Below are positions 1 through 5,959 of a stretch of 42,313 nucleotides of DNA, one piece after another. The stretch covers positions 1 through 42,313 of the IMG/VR virus record IMGVR_UViG_3300034104_003015. The stretch is one strand, 5' to 3'. Position 1 is the first letter of the stretch; each line of letters begins with the position of its first letter. The position numbers and the translations under genes were made by a program. Source of the DNA: a virus. A model generated the notes under the pieces. The model saw only the letters and a program-made list of their open reading frames with translations, had not been told where the DNA came from and made no database searches.

Positions 1-462
1 CCTAAAATTGTTGAATTATTTAAAAACGATCCTATAACTAAAAAAAATGGATATTTTTTAGGTAGTGATGTTAATTGGAATGATTTAACTAATATAGCAT
101 CTATTATAAGTTATTATGGAGGTCATTGTAATTTAAATCCATCTGATTTTAACTATAATGCTGTTAAAGATTTTTTATATTATGATGTATGGGCAGAAGA
201 TAGTCCTACAGATAGTGATATAACTAAAGAAACTTTAGATAAAATATTACCTTTAATAAAAGATTATTTTAAAAAATATGGTAATAATACAACTAAAGAA
301 ACTGAATTAAATTGGATTAAAACTGAATATGATAGAATAGTAAATAAACACGGTAAAGAAGAAGCAAATAAATGGATTAACTTTCAACTTAAAATGGGTG
401 ATTCATTTTGGAAAAGATTAAAATTAACAAATAAAGAAATTAAAGACTTTATAGAAATATAA
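1..462 (+). CDS. Hypothetical protein, C-terminal part only
   Basis: An open frame runs from the first base to a TAA at 460-462, giving the last 153 residues of a protein whose start lies outside the window. It is soluble in composition, rich in Lys, Asn, Asp, Tyr and Trp, with no obvious membrane segment. The C-terminal half (NWIKTEYDRIVNKHGKEEAN, then the WKRLKLTNKEIKDF tail) looks alpha-helical. I do not recognise a family and assign no function. Its reading frame and codon use resemble the other phage genes, and it ends 127 bases before the FAD-dependent dehydrogenase with two hairpins in the gap, so it probably closes a separate transcription unit. Confidence 0.7.
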   Translation, partial: PKIVELFKNDPITKKNGYFLGSDVNWNDLTNIASIISYYGGHCNLNPSDFNYNAVKDFLYYDVWAEDSPTDSDITKETLDKILPLIKDYFKKYGNNTTKETELNWIKTEYDRIVNKHGKEEANKWINFQLKMGDSFWKRLKLTNKEIKDFIEI

Positions 463-475
463 ATTATGACATACA

Positions 476-494
476 GACAGATTCATAGCCTGTC
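476..494 (+). other. Short inverted repeat after the partial gene
   Basis: GACAG (476-480) and CTGTC (490-494) form a 5-bp stem with a 9-nt loop, followed by GATTTTAT. It may be a weak terminator for the upstream gene or part of a small structured RNA together with the larger hairpin at 520-547. Support is limited to the repeat itself. Confidence 0.3.
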
Positions 495-519
495 GATTTT
501 ATAAAACATTATGGAAGCT

Positions 520-561
520 GTGGCTCCGATCGAAAGATTGGAGCCACCTTAGTTTGGCTTT
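520..561 (+). terminator. Strong GNRA-loop hairpin, probable terminator
   Basis: GTGGCTCCGATC (520-531) pairs with GATTGGAGCCAC (536-547) to form a 12-bp stem with a single G-U pair and a GAAA tetraloop. It is the most GC-rich short stretch of this region. It is followed by CTTAGTTTGGCTTTT rather than a clean T tract, so it could be an intrinsic terminator, an mRNA-stabilising 5' structure for the next operon, or part of a small RNA. Confidence 0.6.
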
Positions 562-564
562 TAA
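551..564 (+). promoter_or_regulatory. TTTGGCTTTT box upstream of FAD dehydrogenase operon
   Basis: AGTTTGGCTTTTAA lies 26 nt before the ATG at 590, with a TA-rich stretch (TATATTAAAATATA) between. Closely similar boxes occur at 3566, 27905 and 32617, each just before a gene start. I infer a promoter element by recurrence and position only. Confidence 0.4.
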
Positions 565-589
565 ATAAAAATTAATTATATTAAAATAT

Positions 590-1900
590 ATGAAGAAAAT
601 TGTAATCGTTGGAGCCGGAGTAGCAGGCATTAATGCTGCAACTAAATTAGTAGATAATGGATATCCGGGTGAGTTAATTACTATTATTGACGCTGGAAAA
701 GATCCATATAATCGTCCTAAAGATGAAGTAATGAAAGGTTTTGCAGGTGCTGGGCTTTTCTCTGATGGTAAATGGGCTTACTTGCATAACGCAGTAGGTG
801 GACAATTAGCGAAGTATACAGGTGAAGAAAAAGCAGAACAAATATTAAATGAAGCTTGGTCTTATATTCTACGTTTCCATCCTGATCCATCTAAAGTAAT
901 GTTTTCAAATCCTATAAAGGAACCAGATTTTATTAAACCATATTTTAACTTAAGAATGGCACCTACATATCATATAGGTACTAATTACTTACATGATATG
1001 GGTAAAAAATGGTATGATTGGTTAGTGAATAAAGGAATTAATTTTTGTTGGGAATGTGAAGTAAGAGATATTGATTTTGATAAACAATATGTTAGATTCT
1101 GTTTTTTACAAACAGTAGATCAAGTAGAAGTTAATATAGAATTTGATAAACTTATCTATGGTACAGGTAAATCAGGTATTGATTTAACTCAAAAACTTAT
1201 TAATAAATATAATCTTAAAAAAGAACCAAAAAGTGTCCAACTTGGTGTTCGTATGGAATTACCTCAAAAATATATGCAATCTATAATTGATATAGCATAT
1301 GATTTTAAATTATATAAACGTCATAATAATAAAGTATCTTCACGTTCATTTTGTAGTAATAACTTCGCCGCTTATGTAGCAGAAGAAATAACATATGATA
1401 TGAAATCATATAATGGACATTCTTATAAACAAGATAATATGATTAATAATATGACTAATTTTGGTATTATTATGGAAATTAAAGATATAGATAATCCGTT
1501 CCAATTCCAAAAAGAAATAGTATCAAAATGTCAAATTAATGGAAAAGGTATTCATTATTCACCTAATTTAACTCGTAAACCTTCATTAACAGCTGAAGGT
1601 AAAGAAATGAATGTAATTAGTGTAGGTAATTTAGATTTATTTAAAGAAATATATAAAGAATACGCTGATTATATCATTAATTATATAGATGATTTAAACA
1701 AAGTATTTAAATTTGAAAATGACTATTCATTATATATACCAGAAGTAAAGTTTTTATCAGAAGAAGTATTAGTTAATTATAATAATTTATCATTAATAGA
1801 TTATCCAAATATACATTTTGTAGGAGATAGTTTATCATCTAGAGGTATAGCAGTAAGTGCTGCACAAGGACTATATAGTGTAGAAGGGATATATTTATGA
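590..1900 (+). CDS. FAD-dependent dehydrogenase, COG2509-like
   Basis: This 436-aa flavoprotein opens with a Rossmann dinucleotide-binding fold, KKIVIVGAGVAG, with the GxGxxG motif at residues 8-13. The segment GFAGAGLFSDGK (residues 50-61) matches the GFGGAGxFSDGK signature I know from the COG2509 group of NAD(FAD)-utilising dehydrogenases. Near the C terminus, VGDSLSSRGIAVSAAQG resembles the flavin-contacting GD...RGI...A..G motif of the same group. The substrate is not evident. It is the first gene of a compact operon; the next gene starts 3 nt after its TGA. Such an enzyme is unusual in a T4-like phage and probably an acquired auxiliary metabolic gene. Linkage to the downstream IscA-like gene suggests a redox or Fe-S theme, but that is inference. 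Confidence 0.85.
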   Translation: MKKIVIVGAGVAGINAATKLVDNGYPGELITIIDAGKDPYNRPKDEVMKGFAGAGLFSDGKWAYLHNAVGGQLAKYTGEEKAEQILNEAWSYILRFHPDPSKVMFSNPIKEPDFIKPYFNLRMAPTYHIGTNYLHDMGKKWYDWLVNKGINFCWECEVRDIDFDKQYVRFCFLQTVDQVEVNIEFDKLIYGTGKSGIDLTQKLINKYNLKKEPKSVQLGVRMELPQKYMQSIIDIAYDFKLYKRHNNKVSSRSFCSNNFAAYVAEEITYDMKSYNGHSYKQDNMINNMTNFGIIMEIKDIDNPFQFQKEIVSKCQINGKGIHYSPNLTRKPSLTAEGKEMNVISVGNLDLFKEIYKEYADYIINYIDDLNKVFKFENDYSLYIPEVKFLSEEVLVNYNNLSLIDYPNIHFVGDSLSSRGIAVSAAQGLYSVEGIYL

Positions 1901-1903
1901 TAA

Positions 1904-2554
1904 ATGATAGGAATCTATAAAATAATTTCACCATCAAATAAAATATATATTGGACAATCTACTAATATTAAAAAAAGAAAAAAACAATATATACAATTAA
2001 GTAAAACTTCTATAGGTCCTAAATTATATAACTCATTATTAAAATACGGTTTTGAAAATCATAAATTTGAAATAGTTGAAGAATGTATTTTAGAACAATT
2101 AAATGAACGTGAAATATTTTGGAAACAACAAATATTAAATGAAATAGGATGGTTACATGTTTTATTTTGTGAAATATATGATAAAGGAGGAGGACCTAAA
2201 TCAAAAGAAACTAAATTAAAACAAAGTATATCTCATAAAATAAATTTATCCAAACCAGAAATAAAAGAAAAAAGAAAAATTAATTGTAAAATAGCAGCCA
2301 ATAAACCCGGAGTACAGGAAAAAGCAATTGCTAATACGGATTGGAAACAAAGAGAAATAAATAGAATGTTATCTATGGATTATTCTAAAATTAAAAAACC
2401 TGTTTTACAATATGATTTAGAAGGTAATTTTATTAAAGAATGGACTGGATTTATAGATATTAAAAAAGAATTAAATTATGATCAATCTTTAATCCGTAAA
2501 TGTTGTAAAGAAAAACAAAAAACAGCTTATGGCTTTAAATGGAAATATAAATGA
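1904..2554 (+). CDS. GIY-YIG endonuclease with NUMOD1 domain
   Basis: This 216-aa protein starts with GIYKIISPSNKIYIGQSTNIKK, the GIY-YIG nuclease core, followed by the catalytic-type Arg in IKKRKKQY and a Glu in the NEREIFWKQQ helix (about residues 70-80). The middle is basic and Lys-rich. The C terminus (VLQYDLEGNFIKEW onward, ending KTAYGFKWKYK) matches the NUMOD1 DNA-binding module found in homing endonucleases such as SegA/I-TevI relatives. It acts on double-stranded DNA, and free-standing members spread by double-strand-break-induced gene conversion. It sits between the dehydrogenase and phosphoesterase genes, 3 nt after the former and overlapping the latter by ATGA, so it is translated as part of the operon. 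Lack of flanking intron signals points to a free-standing rather than intron-encoded enzyme. Confidence 0.9.
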   Translation: MIGIYKIISPSNKIYIGQSTNIKKRKKQYIQLSKTSIGPKLYNSLLKYGFENHKFEIVEECILEQLNEREIFWKQQILNEIGWLHVLFCEIYDKGGGPKSKETKLKQSISHKINLSKPEIKEKRKINCKIAANKPGVQEKAIANTDWKQREINRMLSMDYSKIKKPVLQYDLEGNFIKEWTGFIDIKKELNYDQSLIRKCCKEKQKTAYGFKWKYK

Positions 2555-3246
2555 AAACATTAGTAATATCTGACCTACATATAGGTTCTAAAGGTTGTAA
2601 TACTAAAGCTATCATAAACCTACTTAAAACTGAGGAATATGATCGCTTAATATTAGTAGGTGATATTATTGATGGTTGGTTATTTCAACGATATAAGAAG
2701 TTTAGTGAGGCTCATAACAGAGTAATACGTAACTTATTTAAAATATCTAAAGAAAAAGAAATTATTTGGATATCAGGTAACCATGATGAATTCTTAAGAA
2801 AATATACACCTATGCAATTAGGTAATATTAAAATAGTAGATGAATTTACTGAAGGTGGTATTTGGTTTTGTCATGGAGACAAATATGATGGTATTGTTAA
2901 AATGCATTGGTTAGGTATGTTAGGTTCAATTGGTTATGATGCCGCTATTGTTATTGATAGACTATTAAAGAAAATTAATAAGAAAACAAGTTTATCTAAG
3001 TATTTAAAAGATAACGTTAAAGCTGCTGTTTCATTTATGATTGATTTTGAACAGGAAATGGTTAGACAAGCTAAAAAACGAAATTGCCACACTGTTATTT
3101 GTGGACATATTCATACACCAATAGACAAAACTATAGATGGTATTAGATATATCAACACAGGTGATTGGATTGAAAACCAATCATATGTAATATATGAATT
3201 ATCCAATTACAAAATAGATAGTGAGACATTAAAATTATATAAGTGA
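2551..3246 (+). CDS. LpxH-like metallophosphoesterase (COG2908)
   Basis: This 231-aa calcineurin-type phosphoesterase has the full metal-binding set: SDLHIGS (D8, H10), VGDIIDGW (D38), SGNHDEFLR (N77-D79), CHGDKYDG (H108) and VICGHIHTP (H186, H188), ending in INTGDWIEN. The FE..(M)VRQAKKR and NTGDW segments are typical of the UDP-2,3-diacylglucosamine hydrolase group, which in bacteria removes UMP from a lipid A precursor. Whether the phage enzyme acts on that lipid or on another phosphodiester cannot be read from sequence; a role in host envelope change or nucleotide salvage is possible. It overlaps the endonuclease gene upstream (ATGA) and the IscA gene downstream (GTGA), implying translational coupling. 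Confidence 0.88.
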   Translation: MKTLVISDLHIGSKGCNTKAIINLLKTEEYDRLILVGDIIDGWLFQRYKKFSEAHNRVIRNLFKISKEKEIIWISGNHDEFLRKYTPMQLGNIKIVDEFTEGGIWFCHGDKYDGIVKMHWLGMLGSIGYDAAIVIDRLLKKINKKTSLSKYLKDNVKAAVSFMIDFEQEMVRQAKKRNCHTVICGHIHTPIDKTIDGIRYINTGDWIENQSYVIYELSNYKIDSETLKLYK

Positions 3247-3566
3247 TAATTACAGATAAAGCTAGAGATAGAATAAAAAAAATAAAATTAGAATCTAACT
3301 TGGACAATACTTACTTTTTAAGAGTATCTGTCCAAGGTGGAGGATGTTCTGGCCTATCTTATAAATTAGATTTTGATAATGAAACCAAACCAGGTGATCA
3401 AGAATTTGAATCAAATGGTGAAAAATTAGTATTAGATATGAAATCATTCCTATATCTAGCTGGTACAGAATTAAATTTTTCTGATGGATTAAATGGTAAA
3501 GGATTCCAATTTCATAATCCAAATGCAACAAGAACTTGTGGATGTGGTGAAAGTTTTGCTGTATAA
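3243..3566 (+). CDS. A-type Fe-S cluster carrier, IscA/ErpA/HesB family
   Basis: This 107-aa protein has the family length and its three invariant cysteines: C35 in GGGCSGLSY, and C99 and C101 in TCGCGESF near the C terminus. A-type carriers bind an iron-sulfur cluster and pass it to apo-proteins in the cytoplasm. The start is GTG at 3243, overlapping the TGA of the phosphoesterase gene (GTGA), so translation is probably coupled. HesB/IscA-like genes are known in some other T4-like aquatic phages. Here the natural guess is support of a phage- or host-encoded Fe-S enzyme during infection, which is inference. It is the last gene of the operon; the TTTGGCTTTTTA box starts at its stop codon. Confidence 0.93.
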   Translation: MIITDKARDRIKKIKLESNLDNTYFLRVSVQGGGCSGLSYKLDFDNETKPGDQEFESNGEKLVLDMKSFLYLAGTELNFSDGLNGKGFQFHNPNATRTCGCGESFAV

Positions 3567-3579
3567 GTTTGGCTTTTTA
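3566..3579 (+). promoter_or_regulatory. TTTGGCTTTTTA box
   Basis: AGTTTGGCTTTTTA begins on the last base of the IscA stop codon and lies about 38 nt before the ATG at 3618. TATCTTTATTATATTTAAATA follows 26 nt after the TTTG start, much as at 32617-32658. Inferred promoter element. Confidence 0.4.
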
Positions 3580-3617
3580 CCTTATCTTTATTATATTTAA
3601 ATATAAAGAACAATAAT

Positions 3618-3869
3618 ATGGATAAGAAAAAATTAGAACCTACTAAAAAACTTACTCAAAAAGATGGAACAGTAATGTATATTTGGGAAGGTAAATTACA
3701 TCGCTGGGAAGGCCCAGCATTAATACCACAAGGTGATAATAAAAAACGTGAGTATTATTTATATGGTATTAAATATACTGAAAAACAATGGAAAGAACAT
3801 TGTAAACAACGTGAAGGTTTACCATGGTTTAAATCATCATCAGGTAAAACATCAGGTGCTAGAGTGTAA
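3618..3869 (+). CDS. Small hypothetical protein with HRWEGPA motif
   Basis: This 83-aa basic protein contains GKLHRWEGPA (about residues 26-35) followed by REYYLYGIKYTEKQW. It resembles the short HRxxGPA...YxxG repeat proteins frequent in large phages, where each unit looks like a small beta-hairpin similar to MORN-type repeats. No catalytic motif, signal peptide or membrane segment is visible. The start follows an A-rich leader (AAGAACAATAATATG). It stands alone between the TTTGGC box and the terminator at 3895, so it is probably monocistronic. Function unknown. Confidence 0.75.
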   Translation: MDKKKLEPTKKLTQKDGTVMYIWEGKLHRWEGPALIPQGDNKKREYYLYGIKYTEKQWKEHCKQREGLPWFKSSSGKTSGARV

Positions 3870-3894
3870 ATCAACAATATTTCAATTTTAGTTT

Positions 3895-3916
3895 GGCCTC
3901 TTATGAGGCCTTTTTT
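3895..3916 (+). terminator. Intrinsic terminator
   Basis: GGCCTC (3895-3900), loop TTAT, GAGGCC (3905-3910), then six T. It closes the unit of the small gene before it. The preceding AGTTTGGC repeats the first half of the TTTGGC box, and the next gene's ATG lies only 13 nt after the T tract. Confidence 0.85.
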
Positions 3917-3928
3917 ATCATACAATAT

Positions 3929-4459
3929 ATGAAAATAGGATTAACAGGAACTATGAGTGTAGGTAAAACCACTTTGATTAAATCATTAAGTGAATTACCT
4001 GAATTTAAAGATTTTTTTATAGCTACTGAACGTAGTAAATATTTAAGAGATTTAGGGATACCATTAAATACTGATAGTACTATTAATGGTCAAACAGTAT
4101 TTTTAGCTGAACGTGTTAGTGAATTAATGCGACCTAAGTTATTAACTGATAGAACAATTATTGATGTGTTAGCATTTACTAAATGTGCTAAATCTATTAA
4201 TGTTTTAGATAAAGAAGCATTTGAAGACTATGTTAAAATATTTATTGATCAATATGATTACATATTTTACATAAATCCAGTAGGAACTGTCATTGAAAAT
4301 AATGGAGTTCGTGAAACTGATGCAGAATATAGACAAACTATTGATTTTTTTATTCAAAGAATGTTAGATAGATATTCACATCGTATTAAAAATTTAGTAG
4401 AAATATCAGGTTCTAATGAAGATCGTATTAAAAAGATTAAAGAAACAATATCCTTGTAA
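3929..4459 (+). CDS. AAA_28-like P-loop NTPase or kinase
   Basis: This 176-aa protein begins KIGLTGTMSVGKTTLIKSL, with a Walker A motif (GTMSVGKT, residues 7-14). The order (P-loop, ATERSKYLRDLG, then TDRTIIDVLAFTKC, YDYIFYINP and a helical C terminus) fits the AAA_28 group of small ATPases related to NadR-type kinases. It probably phosphorylates or binds a nucleotide or cofactor; the substrate is unknown. An upstream TTG at 3893 would extend the frame through the terminator hairpin, so I choose the ATG at 3929, where the protein begins with the beta strand that leads into the P-loop. The next gene follows after a TATTTAT motif. Confidence 0.75.
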   Translation: MKIGLTGTMSVGKTTLIKSLSELPEFKDFFIATERSKYLRDLGIPLNTDSTINGQTVFLAERVSELMRPKLLTDRTIIDVLAFTKCAKSINVLDKEAFEDYVKIFIDQYDYIFYINPVGTVIENNGVRETDAEYRQTIDFFIQRMLDRYSHRIKNLVEISGSNEDRIKKIKETISL

Positions 4460-4473
4460 TATTTATCATAAAA
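4460..4473 (+). promoter_or_regulatory. TATTTAT-type motif before internal head protein gene
   Basis: TATTTATCATAAAA overlaps the stop of the NTPase gene and lies 21 nt before the ATG at 4481. It is the first of 14 copies in the window. Confidence 0.5.
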
Positions 4474-4480
4474 ATATTCA

Positions 4481-5293
4481 ATGAAACGTTCAGATCTTAA
4501 ATCTTTTATCCGTGAGGAAATAATAAATACATTATCAGAAGATGTAGCTTATCAAGTTACAGGTACTTCAGGTAAAACTGTTCAATCTTTTAAAAATGAT
4601 CAAGAAGCAAGAGATTTTGATGCTAAAGCATCTAATGTCACTGTAAAAAAATTAGAAGAAGATGAATTAGAAGAAATGGCTAGAGCAAAAGTATCATATG
4701 CCTTAAATATTGATAAAGCTCAAGAATTAAAAGATGTAATAGACATGGCTAAAGGTAATGTTAAAAAAGCTTTAGAATATCTATTAGATAAAGAAACTAT
4801 GTCTGTAGCTGACGTAGCTAAAGAATTAGGTTTAAAAGATACAGCTAGTATTAATAACCCTAAATTCAGAGAACTAATGAATACTCTAAAAGAAAGAGGA
4901 ATAGTTTCATTAGTAGGCTCTTCAGAAGTACCTAAAGAAAAATCATCAAAAGAAAAAGTAGCAATAAAAGCAGTAGAAAAAGATATAGAGACAGGTGAAG
5001 AAGAAGCAGATGACTACTATAAAGCAGGTGATGAAGATTCAGCACCAGAAGAATCAGATATTGATAAACAAGCAGCTAAAGCAGCTACTAAATTAACTAA
5101 ACGTACTTCTAAATTAGATAAAGTATTAAAAGGTTTAATTCAAGTAGAAAAAGAAATGAAAGAATTAGCTGGTGAATATAAAAATGCTGAAGGTGAAGAA
5201 AAAGCAAATATTATTGCTAAATTAAAAGAAAAAACAGCTCAAAAGAAAGAATTAGAAGCATTAAAAGATAAATTCGAATTTGATGTGGTATAA
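4481..5293 (+). CDS. Candidate internal head protein, acidic, coiled coil
   Basis: This 270-aa protein has no family I can name. Residues 1-20 (MKRSDLKSFIREEIINTLSE) form an amphipathic helix ending in L-S-E, like T4 capsid-targeting sequences that end at a prohead-protease site (L/I-x-E). The region around residues 107-145 (MSVADVAKELGLKDTASINN, then FRELMNTLKERGIVSLVG) looks like a winged-helix fold that could bind DNA. Residues about 165-205 are very acidic. The C terminus (205-270) is a Lys/Glu-rich coiled coil. It has a TATTTAT motif of its own upstream and lies three genes before the large terminase. I favour a protein packaged with the prohead; a small terminase subunit (wHTH plus oligomerising coiled coil) is an alternative. 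Confidence 0.55.
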   Translation: MKRSDLKSFIREEIINTLSEDVAYQVTGTSGKTVQSFKNDQEARDFDAKASNVTVKKLEEDELEEMARAKVSYALNIDKAQELKDVIDMAKGNVKKALEYLLDKETMSVADVAKELGLKDTASINNPKFRELMNTLKERGIVSLVGSSEVPKEKSSKEKVAIKAVEKDIETGEEEADDYYKAGDEDSAPEESDIDKQAAKAATKLTKRTSKLDKVLKGLIQVEKEMKELAGEYKNAEGEEKANIIAKLKEKTAQKKELEALKDKFEFDVV

Positions 5294-5630
5294 AGAAATT
5301 ATAAAATTTATAGGGATTGTAGGATTAGTATTATTGGTGTTTTTTATCTTTAATATTAGTCCTAACTCTAATTTTAATAAACAAAACGAATTATTAAAAT
5401 TTAAGATTGATTCATTACAGTCAACTATTGATTCTAGTAAAGTTAAAATAGATAGATTAGATTCAATAAATAAAGTATATCAATTAGAAATTAAAAATAC
5501 TAAACAAAAATTATCAGATCTAAAAATAAAATCTGATTTATATAAAAAGAAATACAATGAAGAACATAATCGTATTAATAACTTGTCTAATGATGCCATT
5601 GTTAGCGAGTTCACAAACGCCTTCCAATAA
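5283..5630 (+). CDS. Membrane-anchored coiled-coil protein, possible i-spanin
   Basis: This 115-aa protein has an N-terminal membrane segment (about residues 6-24, FIGIVGLVLLVFFIFNI) followed by a long coiled coil (about residues 33-105). That is the Rz-type inner-membrane spanin layout: N-in, coiled coil in the periplasm. The start is ATG 5283, overlapping the upstream gene by 11 nt; a TTG three bases earlier is less likely. Its 3' end overlaps the next gene by 74 nt in another frame, as Rz/Rz1 pairs often do. A role in host outer-membrane disruption at lysis is inferred from layout, not from sequence similarity. It could instead be another membrane-tethered coiled-coil protein. Confidence 0.5.
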   Translation: MWYKEIIKFIGIVGLVLLVFFIFNISPNSNFNKQNELLKFKIDSLQSTIDSSKVKIDRLDSINKVYQLEIKNTKQKLSDLKIKSDLYKKKYNEEHNRINNLSNDAIVSEFTNAFQ

Positions 5631-5958
5631 TAACGATTTAGTTTCAATCCCAGTAAAAACTTTAAAAGCTGCCTTATTAGTAAAAACTGAAAGAGACTAC
5701 CTAAAAAATCAAATTTCAGTAGTAAGAGACTCTGTTTATAATTTAAATAAAATTATATTTTATCAAGACTCAATAATTACAAATCAAGATTCATCAATTA
5801 AGTTATATAAGAAAATAGACATTGATAGACAATCTCAATTATCATATAAAGACGACATTATCACTAATTATAAACAAGAGTTAAAAAAAGAGAAAAAGAA
5901 AAGTATTTTCATTTTAGGTGGGAGTAGCATAATTCTTTTATTAACTATACTAATATAA
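5557..5958 (+). CDS. Exported coiled-coil protein with C-terminal membrane segment
   Basis: This 133-aa protein starts with a signal-like segment, MKNIIVLITCLMMPLLASSQ, with a plausible signal peptidase I site after ASS. A Cys at residue 10 (LITC) is a poor lipobox. The middle (about residues 35-110) is coiled-coil, and the end (about 115-133, IFILGGSSIILLLTILI) is a membrane segment. If Cys10 is lipidated, the protein would have the u-spanin layout (outer-membrane lipid anchor plus C-terminal inner-membrane anchor). If not, it is a periplasmic partner of the preceding protein. It is nested in the 3' end of that gene and ends 1 nt before the terminase start. Lysis function is inferred. Confidence 0.5.
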   Translation: MKNIIVLITCLMMPLLASSQTPSNNNDLVSIPVKTLKAALLVKTERDYLKNQISVVRDSVYNLNKIIFYQDSIITNQDSSIKLYKKIDIDRQSQLSYKDDIITNYKQELKKEKKKSIFILGGSSIILLLTILI

Positions 5959-5959
5959 T

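Noticed and set aside
463-589. tRNA gene
   Set aside because: The hairpins do not form a cloverleaf; no T-arm consensus, anticodon stem or acceptor pairing is seen.
3893-3928. Upstream TTG start of the P-loop NTPase
   Set aside because: It lies inside the terminator hairpin and T tract; ATG 3929 gives the usual short lead-in to the P-loop.
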